Source: Serpula lacrymans var. lacrymans S7.9 | Taxonomy: Eukaryota; Basidiomycota; Agaricomycetes; Boletales; Serpulaceae | Direction of reading: 5' to 3' | Assembly (NCBI RefSeq): GCF_000218685.1 | Contig: NW_006763290.1 | Location: 5,048,908 to 5,112,907 of the forward strand | Length of the DNA: 64,000 nt | Made by a program: the position numbers and the translations under genes | The notes under the pieces: model-generated | Seen by the model: only the letters and a program-made list of their open reading frames with translations | Told to the model about the DNA's origin: nothing | Database searches by the model: none | In this document: positions 1-11,728 of the stretch, piece after piece | Numbering within the stretch: the stretch's first letter is position 1 | How the letters are laid out: each line of letters opens with the position of its first letter

Positions 1-661
1 TCATGCACCGCTTTGTGCATAACTCAACGCCTCCCACGGAAACGCCAGACCAATCGGCAATGTCAGCCACCGAAGCCCTATTGCCATAATGGCCTAATCG
101 GGTAAGGAATATGGCCAATTGGACCTCAACCGGAATTTGCTCATTATTTGAATTGTTGTGGTAAATAGGGTGGTGGCGTACTCGGGCAAGTATTGCGTCA
201 AAAGTGGAGGGATATACCCTCAATTGATGTCGGAAACGGGTCTGATTGTGGTTTCTGGACCATGCCAGTAAATTAAATTGGGGCTCACGTGGTGCAGGCG
301 GGTGCACTGTGAAAACGCGTGTTTTCTGAATTTGCTGACATAAGTGACGGTATTTAGTAATCACCAGCCTAATATGGCTAATCTTGGCGCGTCCAATACG
401 CAGCTCTGACGGGATCCGGCTCGATATAGAAGATACCGACATTGATATATGGTCATCTGTGCTGTCAGAACTAGCCGAGCTGATGCTGTGATCAGACGGT
501 GAGGCTGAAGAGTGGATAGAGGGGTCATCCTCGTCGTCATCATTGCTGACAGTGCGAGGACGATGGATTAGCTGGTGAAGGACCTTTTTGACAGTCCTAT
601 CTAACTGCTGGCGCCGTTGCTGGCGGATAGTCGGACGGTTTCGAGTGAGAGCTGTGGGCAT
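1..661 (-). CDS. PIF/Harbinger-like transposase, 5' part, runs off left edge
   Basis: An ATG at 661 on the minus strand opens a frame that stays open for about 220 codons to the first base of the window, so the gene is cut by the edge and not by a stop. Residues about 1-80 are basic then Ser/Asp-rich low complexity. The last 70 residues include RHHPIYHNN, the segment IPVEVQLAIFLTRLGHYGN and IADWSGVSVGGVE, the pattern of the region in front of the DDE domain in PIF/Harbinger-type transposases (DDE_Tnp_4) that are common in mushroom genomes. The catalytic DDE residues lie outside the window. The open frame suggests a recent copy. The family call is from memory of the motif; the ORF itself is directly visible. 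Confidence 0.7.
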   Translation of the reverse strand, partial: MPTALTRNRPTIRQQRRQQLDRTVKKVLHQLIHRPRTVSNDDDEDDPSIHSSASPSDHSISSASSDSTDDHISMSVSSISSRIPSELRIGRAKISHIRLVITKYRHLCQQIQKTRVFTVHPPAPREPQFNLLAWSRNHNQTRFRHQLRVYPSTFDAILARVRHHPIYHNNSNNEQIPVEVQLAIFLTRLGHYGNRASVADIADWSGVSVGGVELCTKRCM

Positions 662-1096
662 GATGGGGTAGACTAGCATTTCCCAGATCTCGTTTTGATC
701 TTATATACGAGGTAGAAGTGGTATTTTCGATGTATTTTCATTTTGTAATTCTAAACCTAGATGAAATCTACCCCGAGTTATTCCTCGGTTATCTTTACCG
801 AACGCCAGGGGACTCGCTTCGTTAGTCTAAAAATCCTCTCTGGAGGACTTTCCCCTGGCTTCGCTTACACTCTGAACGCAGCTAATGGAGTAAGGAACCT
901 CACAATAACCTTATGTACAGGTATATAGCGGTATAGGGATATGCGACCAACATGGGGCACAAGTCAGCAGCAATGCAAGAATGGAACATGCGAAGTTAAG
1001 AAGAAAGTACACATAGAGTAGACCCGGAAAGAGAACACCTCATACAACATCCTCTTTCCCGCGGAGAAGAAAGTTCAAGGATCAAAACGCTTCTAC
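662..1096. other. Intergenic stretch with small inverted repeats
   Basis: No gene is seen. The stretch lies between the transposase start and the oxidoreductase stop. It holds a short inverted repeat, CCAGGGGA at 805-812 and TCCCCTGG at 851-858, that could belong to the transposon end or be a small hairpin. Confidence 0.4.
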
Positions 1097-2447
1097 TCAA
1101 TAGCCCAACCATTTTCGCCACATAGGTACCATCATGTTCTTGGACTTGATCAATTTGGCAAACCAGTCTCCCAGGGTAAACCCTCCAAAGTAACCAAAGT
1201 ATGCCATTCCACCATTCTGCGAGACGAGATATCATGAGCACACTCCCCCCATCCCTGAACACAAAGATACCGCTCACCTTTCCAACGGATACTATTATTA
1301 CCTCCGTGCTGCCTTTGTACTCTTTCGTGGTCGGTGCATCCGCAAGGTAACTTAAGACATTGGCGATGACAACTTCACTGTGTGCTTTAGTCTTCGCAGC
1401 TTGTTTCTGCTCGTTCCATTCGATGATATCACCAGCAGCGAAGATATTTTCGTGTGCAAGCAGCTGGAATGTCGATTTCACCTTGACAAAGCCCTGGCCA
1501 TTAAGTGTATCTCCTCCAATAGACGTGATAAATTCGGTATTGGGACGCGGACCGCGGGTATTAACCTATCACACCGACTTAATGGCGTCGTTATCACAAC
1601 ACAGGAAAAGAACATACCACTAGATCAGCATTCTGTAACACTTTGCCGCTACGCGTTATTACGCCAATAGTACCTTCCGCGGGTATTTCATCTATGTACT
1701 CGTTGAAAAGAAGTTCTACATTCCGTGTACGGAGACGTTCCTCGAGGCCCTGGCACATCTTCGTAGGGTATGTTGGGTTGAGAAGCTGGCTGCCACCATG
1801 AACAATAGTAATTTTTTTAGTCTAAAAAGTCATTAAGAAGATGCATTATTGGTAATCAGGACTCCACGTACGGGGTGGGTATCTCTCAGTTCGCCTGCCA
1901 ACTCTGTTGCGAAAGATTAGACTTCGATGAAAACGTGCCGCAGGCGAGGAATGCACGTACCAACACCAACAGCACCGCCGCCGACGAGTACAATATTCTG
2001 GGCTTGTTCGAATTTCTTGCGCCATAGATGCACGTGGGGCATCACTTCATCTTCAGGTAGTGGTATATTCATTGGACCATTCCATAGCGATCCAGATGCA
2101 AGAACGAGGACTGCGTAAGGCACGCGTTCTCCACTCGTGAGAAGCACAGCACCCTCGCCATCCTCTGCCTGTTCAATGCGTGACACGACACCGACCTTCG
2201 TCTCACCATTGTCATTAGTATAGAGCCTGTCAAGAGGAACAAAGGAGGTCTCTTCAAGTTTCTGTTCCCCAGAAACAACGATCCGGACACAGACTGGGAG
2301 CGAAATGGCGAAAGAACGAGGGTTGATTAGGATGACGTTGTAGTTTTCAGCGTCAAGTTTGGCTGAGAGGCCACTTGCAACTGCTGTACCAGAATATCCA
2401 GCGCCGACAATGACCACGTTCTTCTTTTCACTGGTGGTTTTCGACAT
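1097..2447 (-). CDS. FAD/NAD(P)-binding oxidoreductase, AIF2/AMID (FSP1-like) family
   Basis: A flavoprotein of the pyridine nucleotide-disulfide oxidoreductase fold, of the group that includes AIFM2/AMID and fungal Aif1-like NAD(P)H:quinone-type reductases. The start at 2447 gives MSKTTSEKKNVVIVGAGYSG, a dinucleotide-binding GxGxxG motif within the first 20 residues. A second Rossmann motif, VLVGGGAVGVELAGE, spans the first intron, whose donor is near 1962. Later exons give KKITIVHGGSQLLNPTYP, the ERLRTRNVELLFNEYI segment, and HENIFAAGDI, the GD motif that contacts FAD. The C-terminus after a last intron reads NGGMAYFGYFGGFTLGDW and ends in WRKWLGY at the stop 1097-1099. About four introns with GT-AG ends restore the frame. 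No mitochondrial presequence or membrane segment is evident. The physiological substrate is unknown. Confidence 0.85.
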
Positions 2448-2814
2448 TTTTAGTATGCTGGTGTTGAATGCAAGAATAGAGGGTGTGGGTATAAATCCAG
2501 TCTTCCGCCTAAAAGTAGTGAATTGGACCTGATAGTCATCTTAACGTTGACATGTGTGAATTTATACCTGAGCAAAGTTAACAAACTGTGGGTGGCGGTA
2601 AGTCACTGGCAAACAGTACTATGTATAAAATGACTAACCGAGTCTTACGCGATGTAAATGACTCGCGATGACAAATATTGCCTTTTGAGGTTAGGTGGCT
2701 GGCTGCTGATTCAAAATGATTGTATCTCGCAAACGAAAGTCAAATGACTCGAATCGCGACTTCTATCATCACATCCGTTAAAAGCTCTTGGATCTTGCGC
2801 TTTACCTACACAAC
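2448..2814. promoter_or_regulatory. Divergent promoter region between oxidoreductase and GNL1 genes
   Basis: The two start codons face away from each other across 367 bp. No clear TATA box or repeated element is recognised, and no further gene is seen. Confidence 0.4.
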
Positions 2815-5113
2815 ATGCCTCGGAGAATACCAGCGTCAGCAAAACAACGTAGAGCCAAAATTCAATCGAAACGCGCAGTTAAACGAGGAGACGCACCTCC
2901 ACCAGAACCAAAACCCAGGAAACCGCACCAGAAACCTAGACGTGGACCGACAGGTGCTTTGCTCGGTCCAGCGAATGCAAGCTTGAAAGAATCGTCGCGG
3001 AAACTGCAGTCCGCTTTCGTGAAGCTAGATCCTCATTTTCTGGAACAGACCAAGGATCTTGCCGCCTCACTTCCCCTGATAAGACCCATTGCGGTCGACG
3101 CCTGTCTTCTAAGATCAGGCAGTGGAGATGAAGAGGAAGATAAGGCGAATAGTTTGCTTGCAGTTCCCAAAAGACCAAAGTGGCGATTTGACATGACCAA
3201 AAAGGAGGTCGAATGTAATGAGGAGGGGTGGTTCAAAAAGTGGATATCTGAGACGGACGATGCTGTCCAACAATGGTGTGTAAGAAGTAGCCCCAAGGTG
3301 AAAGACGTTGAAGAAGGGCCTGATACTGAGAGCGATAAGGACGACATGAGTCTCCCAGAAGAACCTTCATCAATGCCGCGGGCACCGACGTACTTCGAAC
3401 GAAACATCGAAGTATGGAGACAATTGTACGTACCTCAATGATCTAATACCACATCCACCTATTGATTGAAGCCGTATAGATGGCGTGTGACAGAGATATC
3501 GCAGATAATTCTGCTGTTGTTGGATTCTCGCTGCCCAATCCTGCATATTCCACACTCGCTCACGTCGTATCTTACCACCCGACCTATCAAACTCGTCCTC
3601 ATACTGACCAAGGTCGATATCGCTGGCCCAAAGCGTGCTGATGCATGGACTTCCTACCTTCAAGCTCAATATCCCGATGTACCAGTCATACCGGTCGAAG
3701 CTTACGCTGAACGAGTAGGGGCCCAGGGAAAGTCTTTCTTTGAGCCTCACATGCCGCTACCATTCAGAGAACGTCTAGTGAAGACCTTGCGAGATGCCCA
3801 TGCAGAGATGTTACGCCCTCCTAATTCCGAAAATGTTGAAAAGCGGAAGCCTTCAGTGAAGAAAGATGTTGATTGGGAGGCAGTCTTAAAGGCAGAGGGA
3901 GGATTGACGGGAAGTGTAGTCGGTGGTGCGGCTGCCCCAAAGCAAAAAGAGTCAAGTGAAGATTCTGATAATGCAGAGGACAAGAACGCAGGACATGGCT
4001 CAAGCGATAAAGGGAGTGAGCCTGAGTTTCTTACGATCGGACTGATTGGCAAGTCATTATTTTTTCAGCCGTAGTATTACCCTTCTGATGGTTTTGAACA
4101 TCCAGGTCAACCAAACGTTGGGAAATCGTCCCTCTTGAATGCCTTATTCGGGCTCCACAAAGTGCGAGCATCAAGGACTCCTGGGAAGGTTCGTGTGCTT
4201 TACCCTCATAGCGGTTCATTCAATGGTGATACTTGATGAGAACAGACAAAACACTTCCAGACTCTTTTCTGGACTCCGGATGTGCGGCTAGTCGATTGCC
4301 CAGGATTGGTTATGCCAGCATTTGTGCCCATGGAAATACAGGTAAAACGCATTCCAGGCACATATCTTATCTTCTGGTCGTTGACAATTTTTCTGGAATG
4401 GTAGGTTCTATCTGGCATTTTCCCTATTTCTCGGGTTTCCGCTATTCCCTATTGTATCCACCACATTTCTCAGCTTCTTCCCCTTGAACGGATACTACAG
4501 CTGACTCACCCATCAACGCTCTCGCCCCCAGCACCAGACAAACGTACCTGGCGTGATGGGACCAGACCAGAGAGAAAGGCACAGGAAAAGGAGGTAATCT
4601 GGACTGCCATGGACATATTGACAGCATATGCCGAGAAAAAAGGGTGGGTCACTGCACAAGCTGGTCGGCCAGACATCAACCGTGCAGGAAATTCCAGTAT
4701 GTCTCAACCACTCTTATATGGTCTACTCGAGTATTGACTAGATATATGCGCCAGTTTTAAGAGCTGTAGCCGAGGGCAGAATAAAGTGGGCATTTTGGCC
4801 GCCTGAAACAAGCTATGACATTGTAGAGGAAGGGTCTGCAAGCGAGAAAAATGTAGGAATCTGGGTTCCGGGTGGAACGCGGGTAGAAGATGAAGACGAA
4901 GAAAGCGACGAGTACCGGGAGGTAGTCGAGCAGGCTGAGACAGAGGAAGAAGAGAGTCTCAGTGACGCAGAAGACGATGAAGAGGTGGACGTCGCGAAAA
5001 GTGGTGCAATAGGCCGATTCAGTGCGTTGGTTGACTCGGAAAGCGAAGAGGAAGACGACGAAGGGTCTGGTAAAGCGAGTATGGGTCGATTGGGGGCGTT
5101 GGCATTGGAATAG
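2815..5113 (+). CDS. GNL1/HSR1-type circularly permuted GTPase
   Basis: A YlqF/MMR1_HSR1 GTPase most like GNL1, a family linked to ribosome biogenesis. The protein begins MPRRIPASAKQRRAKIQSKR (an in-frame non-ATG extension upstream is ignored), then a basic N-terminus. TYFERNIEVWRQLW follows, joined across an intron at 3426-3479. The G motifs are in permuted order: LTKVDIA (G4) near 3605, then GQPNVGKSSLLN (G1), then VDCPGLVMPAF (G3). G1 is assembled across an intron at 4049-4105 that begins GC, not GT. Further exons give ISRVSAIP and LLPLERILQL, a C-terminal GRIKWAFWPP motif and an acidic tail ending SMGRLGALALE at 5113. At least five introns are needed. The architecture matches GNL1 end to end. 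Location (nucleus or cytoplasm) cannot be told from sequence. Confidence 0.88.
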
Positions 5114-5263
5114 ATGTTATGTTCAGTACTTGTAGTCATCAGAGTGTATGCTGCCAAACTTGACCAAACGCGTCTCGCTGAGAGTCCACGTGATCAGAGT
5201 CTATTCATCACGTGCCCTTACTCTCCTCAGTTGCAGTACTTTGAAGGTTGACTGCAGCCAGCA

Positions 5264-6687
5264 ATGTTCAATTCATGGTTTGGCAAATCCAGCAAGGCAA
5301 GCCCGTATTCTCCAGGTCTCACCGCTCACAGTCCACCACGACAATCACAAGATGAACCAGGGTTATCCCAGTCCACGCTTGAGCCACCTCCCTCAGGCCT
5401 GGCAAATCCATCTTCTGTCCACCTCGAATCACCGCTTTCATCAACTGACAAAATCACCGACCCTTACGATGCCCACACACAGATAAACGACCCAAACTCG
5501 TACTCTGGTCCCATCACCATACCCATCTCTACTGATCCCGATCCACTCATCTCGCCAGAATACTCGAAGCCTTCTCCCAAGCCTTCCGAGTCACCTCCGT
5601 CCCCACAGCCGATATTCACACCTCACGATGCCGTCCTTGCAGAGCTGCAGGGGCACCCGTCAGATGCCGCTGATTCTGGTGCTGCTGGTGCTGCTGAACA
5701 CCCTAACGCCAATGAAGCAGCACGCCCCGTCAACGATGCACCCATGGGCCAGACAGGCGATCGCAACGCGAGTACAGCAGGCACTTTTTCCACCTTCACT
5801 TCCGCCCCGACACAACCACCAGCCACAGAAACGATCTACGATCCATTCAACGGGCAAAAGCTAGGCGAATATATGGCGAAGCAGCCCTTGGGTGGTGGCC
5901 CAGACCCGTTTGGTCGCGGGGTTCGAGACGAGGAGCTGTGGACGCATCTTTCTCGGATATTGGAGCTGCAGAGCGAGATTGCGGGCATGCATATTGATAT
6001 GGAAGGTGTAGGGGCTCGATCGAAGAGGGCTAGGAGTGGGTCTGCTTCTGCGGCTACACGGGAGCGAGTTAATACAAGCGATCGGGGAGCAGAGAAAGAT
6101 AGATCGAAAGAACACGGGCGCAGTGTTGGGGCATTGAGTGGAAGGGATGATGAAGACGAGGATGGAGGTGCTGCTGGAGATGAGGATACAGATCATGATG
6201 AGGAAGGTGAGGGGAAGCGAAAAAGGGATGAAGAGTTCGCTAGATTATCTGAGCGGTTCGAGGAGCGCAAGGGTGCAGTCGACTCTATTATGTACAAGGT
6301 AAGTGTTATGTTTAGATTTGACTTGGTTTCACTAAACAACGCATGCATCAAAACATTCAGCTGGATGATCTTTCCGCGGCGCTGAAGACATTCCATGCTT
6401 TGCGCACACCAACGGTCGATCTCCCAACTTCTTTGCAATCCCCAAACACATCAACTGATGCCTCTTCTTTACCTGCAATGCCGCAATTTCCACGCGATAA
6501 AGCAACTGATCCCCCCGTTCCCCCTTTCATCTCCTCCCCAGCATCATCGTTTTCGGTTCCCGCCCACGTCGCCAAATCAAATACAAAATCAAGTATCCTG
6601 GAAGAGGTCCAGCACATGGTAGATAGCCCGCTTGACATGCACCATGGATCACTGCCAGCTTCACGTTCGGGGACCAAGCATGATTAA
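5264..6687 (+). CDS. Unrecognised protein with Pro/Ser-rich N-terminus and charged coiled segment
   Basis: Two exons are joined at an intron with donor GTAAGT right after MYKV-equivalent codons near 6300 and acceptor near 6360. The first 180 residues are rich in Pro and Ser (starting MFNSWFGKSSKASPYSP). A more conserved-looking core follows, DPFNGQKLGEYMAKQPLGGG then DEELWTHLSRILELQSEIAGM, then an acidic and Arg/Lys-rich stretch and REEF-like helices before the intron. Exon 2 continues LDDLSAALKTFHALRTPTVD and a Ser-rich tail that ends at 6687. The alternation of helix and charged residues suggests a coiled-coil or scaffold protein. I do not recognise the family and assign no function. It is co-directional with GNL1, 150 bp downstream. 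Confidence 0.6.
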
Positions 6688-7097
6688 TGCATTCAATATA
6701 GATACAGCGCATCTTAAGTGGTAACGTGCATTTGAGTTGGATTTTCAAGTAACTTATACCATATTGTATTGATAGATAGTCCATTTGTTTTGCAGTAGTT
6801 TGCTGATTTTTGTACCACCATCATCGAGACTATTCATAGATCAAGTCGAAAGTGCTTCTGTGAGATGCTTCAGAGTATCGCACACAAACATCGATGTTGA
6901 TTTAATAATCATAAGCTAGGCCGGCCAGCCTACATGTCTGAAACTACAAGCCCTTGGAAAGTAATATAATAGAGACTGCGGTAAATATATAGCATAGAGT
7001 CTTACATAGAACCCAAGGAGAAGCTATAGGAAGCGAGCTAGAAAAACAAAACCCTAACAAACCAAGCTGCTTGACATCCACTTACTCAACCATCGAC
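6688..7097. other. Convergent 3' intergenic region
   Basis: This lies between two convergent stop codons. It is AT-rich without ORFs of note and presumably holds the two 3' UTRs. No terminator or repeat is recognised. Confidence 0.4.
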
Positions 7098-8862
7098 TCA
7101 CTCCCCCAGCGCGGCCAATGCAGCCCTCAGCTCCTTTCGAGCTTGTTCAGCATCTTCGTAATCGAGTGCAGATATAGCAAACCGACAGTGTTTCTGGGCT
7201 TTGGCGATGACAGAGGGCGTGAGCTCAACTGGGTGCGCCGAGGGTGCGGTATATGCAGCATATACTGGAGCGGGGGCAGGAGGAGGGGCGTAAGCGGGAA
7301 TATTAGGAACGACATGATGATGTGGCTGCCTGTGAGGCGGAGATGGCGGGGGCGTCGAAGGGCCAGTGGCTGGCGAGGATACTACAGGTGGTCCAGGTGG
7401 TCCAGGTAACACGTGTGTAGGCATAAAACCTCTTGGAAGAGTTTCACGATCTTGAGACGAGCGTGACCCTCTCCCGCCATGACTTCGCGGGGGAGCACCG
7501 TTCTGCGAAGAGGAAGAAGAGGGTGGTATAGATAGGACACAGGGAGAAGAGGGTGGCATAACTAGTACAGGGGAAGAAGAGGGAGGGATGTAATCGTAAG
7601 GAGCACTCGTGCTAGTTGAGATCATGGCATGCGTAGGCGAAACAGGAGGTGATGGAACGGTATCGCTTGTTGCGTTACTCACAGGCGGTGAAAAGTGGAC
7701 TTTTCGAGGTGGTGAAGTAGTCATCGTAGACTGGAAGTATGCGGCAGCGGTAGTTTCACGCTCTTCATCGCTTGTAATGTTCTCCACATCGTCACTCACC
7801 CACGCTTGTCGAAGTGCGCTCTTTCTGTCTTTCTGTCGAGCACGTCGTAGATCATCATCTATACTATCATCATTGGAAGTGAAAGGTGTTCTATCTGCCG
7901 AATCGAATCCAGGGGTTGCAGTGGTACTCCAAGTGCCGGGATTCGTTCCATCATTGTCTTCATTGGTATGATTCACTTCCAAAGATTGGTTTGAAGTGCG
8001 AGGCAGGTTGGCGCGTGTGATATCTCCTGGCTCCATATGGGGCGGGGGAGTTGTGCGCTTCGGTGATGTACGAGGAGATGTTTCCTTCTCGTTGAATTTA
8101 GGCGAAGGTGGCGAGTATACAACATCCAGATTTGATGAGGGTGGCGCGGAAGAAGTGAGAGTTTCAGAAGATGAAGACGGCTCATTTTCTGACCCCGCTG
8201 GACCAGGTGCTGGCTTTCTACCTTCGCGATAAGCCTTTGCAATATCGGCTGCTTTCCATTTCGAATATTTTATCTTCTCTCCATTCTATTTCAAAGCGAT
8301 AAGAGAGGGGGCTAAAAAATGGGACAGTCAAAGGCACTTACAGACTCTGATATATCTGATTTTGGAAATACTCTGAGTACTTCCAAGAAATTAGCAGCGG
8401 CTAGGAATTTCTTCGCTGTCGATCTAGATGATTAGATTGTAAGAATGGATGTTCACATTCTTTTTAAACAAGACTTACCTCGTGGCCTCTCCCTTGCGAT
8501 CTTCATTGTCAGCCATACTAAACACCTTAAGTGCAAAGTTCTCTACGTAAGCAGCGCTAACGTTCTCGATATCAACAGCATCATTGGGTCCTATCTCTTT
8601 CTTCAAACGTTCGAGTACTGCCAGTAGCTCGAAGAGAAGATTCCGTGAAGGGGTATCTTTGATTTTCAAAGATATGCCAACCTGAGCAGCGTAGTACGCA
8701 CCTGTATATAACTGTGTGAGAATGAAAAGGAGATGCGGGTAAGGAGTACGTACACCAATATGCCACAACTGGGTCCTTCTTGACGAGTTCATCTGCTCGT
8801 TGTAGATACGGAGATATCGACTTGAGCTCTGCTGGAATTGCAGGTAAAGCGAGGGCGGACAT
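7098..8862 (-). CDS. VTA1: Vta1/LIP5 homologue, ESCRT-III/Vps4 cofactor
   Basis: Vta1 (LIP5 in animals) stimulates the AAA ATPase Vps4 during ESCRT-III disassembly at multivesicular bodies. The start at 8862 gives MSALALPAIPAELKSISPYL, the usual N-terminal MIT-like helix. After an intron (about 8709-8761) comes WCAYYAAQVGISLK, a conserved block of the family. Then follow LLFELLAVLERLKKEIG and the FALKVFSMADNEDRKG motif, an intron, TAKKFLAAANFLEVLRVF, another intron, and KIKYSKWKAADIAKAYREGR. The middle is a long Pro/Ser-rich linker. The C-terminus, ELTPSVIAKAQKHCRFAISA then YEDAEQARKELRAALAAL, is the Vta1 dimerisation domain. Stop at 7098. Three short GT-AG introns fall in the N-terminal half. 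The linker looks longer than in yeast Vta1. Confidence 0.9.
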
Positions 8863-9985
8863 GATACAGAAGCGATATTAAAGTGATAGATTTGATAGAT
8901 TTTCAGGTGAGTGAATGCTGCGATCTTTTGCTGTGACTTGGCAGGGATTATATATGGGAAAGCTGGACTGTGGCTGCGCCTGATTCCTTGCGGAGTGAAC
9001 CTCACGAAAGCAACGAGGACAGGATACTAAGAAGTGAAAGTTGTACCGGCTTAAGATATGGTTCAAGACAGAGTTCTGTCAGATGAATTTGAAGATAAAG
9101 TGCAAAACATCTTTCAACGAAAACTAGGTTTGGGTTGCCTTTTATGGAAATATGACGTCGGGCTGGTACCTTGTGCAAGGCGCTGAGTGGCTCAACCTCA
9201 CTGTGCAGCGCTCAAATGCACCACAGTTAAAGATATACAGTAGAGCTTGTATAGGGATCGTGGATACACTCCGCATCGTAGGAATACACGTTGCTTGGAA
9301 AGATAACGTACAAGAACACTGCATTTAACGTACTCATCTCCGCGAAACATGATGCGCCAGTCTAGTAGAATAGGGGCATCTCGTACACCAGCTCCTTTTC
9401 AAGAGACTTGCGCAATCAAATGACCGTTCTTCTCCAGTGGCGTTTCTGTTACAGGAATATCTCATCCATGCCCAAGGCCACCTCATGGCAAAGGCGTTTC
9501 GCTCATCCATCCCACGTCGCTTGTATCAGAACTGTCTTCAGATCGAAGTGGAGTGGTGAAAAGTGGGACCATTACATATGAGTGATATCAACTTTATTCC
9601 GAAATGGCCGAAGTCCTTGCACTCGAAGAAAGGTGGTTTGGATTGGACTCCGAAGGATTTCGACTTTCTGATATCATCACTCGTGGAACGGGAATATTTG
9701 GACTAGTTTAGCTGCAGATAAGATGTTCACAAGTTTTATTTATGGGTTTAAACTTGCGAATAGGACGAATTTAATGGAGTATCAACCTGCGGCCCACTTG
9801 TAGCCCTCGCAGAAACGCAGCCTGATGGAGGCCCTCTTCTGCATACAACGACTATATTCTTGAAGCCCCTTCTTGCGAATCGCTACAAATTTTGATTTCT
9901 TGGTCAGCCCAACTTGCTGCTATCCGTAAAATAATTAAAGCTGACCGCTCTCACTCTCGGCCCCACGATTATCGAAGCAATCGCT
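8863..9985. other. Gene-poor intergenic region
   Basis: About 1.1 kb with only short unsupported ORFs on both strands. It contains the VTA1 promoter at its left end. No family, RNA gene or repeat is recognised. Confidence 0.5.
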
Positions 9986-10577
9986 TCTTCTTCGACCACC
10001 ACCAAGCTGCGATGGCAGCACAACCGTGGCCCAAATACCTCATCCAATCTTTAACATCGGCCAATCAACCACAATTTACCACCAATGAAAGCGTTTACTA
10101 TGACCCATACACCAGCTCCTCTACTATCTGTTCGGCCTGGAGGGTCCGTTCGAGATCTCCCCAAAATATCACATTCCAGAAACTCCTCGAGATGCGAGAG
10201 ACGTCGTCTCCCTGTTCATCGTCGAACTTAACAAGCACCCTGTATTCTTCATAAAGGTCAAGCTTCCCGCCAGCTTGGCACTTGCCTCCAAACGAAAGCA
10301 GGCGGATGATCAGATGCGCGATCGCTTCCGGGACCTTAGCCACCTTTTAGTCACCCTCCGTCTCCCTGCTATCAGCGCATTTGGCACCTGTTTTCCCTTC
10401 TATGAGTACACAATACCGTAGTCCCAGTTGCCATACTCGCCCACCCTGTCATCCTCAATGATGTAGCCCCGGCCGATCGATGGAGCTGCGACCTCCTTGA
10501 TGCGGATGGCATCGCTCGTGTCCGCCAGGTTGCCCAGGATGTTAGGACAACGTGTCAAGCCTTGGCCGATTGAAGTT
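9986..10577 (+). pseudogene. Decayed member of a basidiomycete-specific uncharacterised family
   Basis: Reading all three plus frames gives pieces that join into one protein. DHHQAAMAAQPWPKYLIQSL and YDPYT come first; then, after a one-base shift near 10115, HQLLYYLFGLEGPFEISPKY and VSLFIVELNKHPVFFIKVKL; then RDLSHLLVTLRLPAISAFGT and FYEYTIP up to a stop TAG near 10423; then a further shift leads into WSCDLLDADGIARVRQVAQD and a stop TGA near 10570. This order (LLYxLF, VFFIxVK, DxQxRxRxxxLS, ISAFGTxxxFY, RWxxDLL) is what I recall of a large mushroom family of unknown function often found in multicopy. At least two frameshifts and no plausible introns at those points argue for a pseudogene. Confidence 0.6.
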
Positions 10578-11728
10578 TGAAGTACATACACCTGCTGTCG
10601 TTATTGTCGAATAGTCTGGTCCGACGTAAGGACCTTTGGCAGGAACCTCCGCTTCGACAGTAATAGAGAAGGCACCAGTGCATTACAACTTGGCATTTTG
10701 TAGCTGATCGGGAAAAAATCACATTAGGATTTCAATAAAATATTAGCTACTGTAAAGAAAGAATAACACGTACATGACCTCTACTATTGCATCATAACTA
10801 GGATAATTTATTTAGCATCTCAGGCCTGTACATGACTCTGACTATCCTATTTCTTTTTGCCCCGTGTTTTGTTCATAGCGTGACACGGGAGTTTTTTGAG
10901 GAGCGTGGTGGAATCGAGGCCGCACCTGCAGTGGTGAAATGGAGCGATGCTGCCAGGTTCAACTGTCGCCATTAACCGATGATTAGTACTCGATCGGCTA
11001 CAATACTAAAACGATCCGCTGTATGATTGTATTCTGCTGGCCTGTGACCGAGTCAGCTTGCAGGTGAGGATCATCGATATCGGTAGATAAGATTAATGGC
11101 GGATATGAAATGGTTATTTGGACTCGTTTGGTACTGGCCCAAAGCCTCACTTATGCCTCAGTCTGAATGAACTCTTTGAAAGACTCCGTCACGATCATGC
11201 CTCTATTCCTCGAACTACCGCCCAATCATCGAACCCTCTCGATCACAGACTCATAGACTGCACATTTATCTAGGTCTTGACCCTGGGACTCCGAGGACTG
11301 GGTCAGGGAGTAAATTCTCCTAACTTCCAGAAGCTACTGGCTACATTGAAGAAGCCTGGGGTCAGGCTTTTCGTATGAAACCGCATGGTCTGACGGCACG
11401 TTGTCACTGAGCTCCTCGATAACCATACTGGTTATAATAAACACAGGCTTGTTTCCAATCCCTCTGACGCCACCCGACTGACGTAGGTTGGACGAGGTCA
11501 AAATCGAGTTTTCGCTTCCAGGATAGTATTTCTCCAAGTCTTGCATTTTTAATCGCATCCCTGGACGCACTTTGCCTGAACGTCATCCATGAATCTGACT
11601 AGCAGTCGGGAATTAAACCATATAGACCTTCTTCCGCACGATGGATCTACTTTACGCACCTGCCAGTGTTAGCAGACCCTTGCTCAGAAGTAATCTCATC
11701 ATACACCGTGCTTTCAACGCCATACAGG
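10578..11728. other. Gene-poor region, possible old repeat debris
   Basis: Only short ORFs are present, among them 78 codons on the minus strand at 11334-11570 with no recognised domain. It holds the promoter of the arrestin-like gene at the right. I see no clear inverted repeats or RNA genes. Confidence 0.4.

Noticed and set aside
2720..2986. 88-codon plus-strand ORF overlapping the GNL1 start
   Set aside because: It is an out-of-frame shadow of the GNL1 first exon with no conserved pattern.
11666..11728. Longer N-terminus of the arrestin-like protein
   Set aside because: The extension starts with GTG, and the ATG at 11729 is the first in frame.
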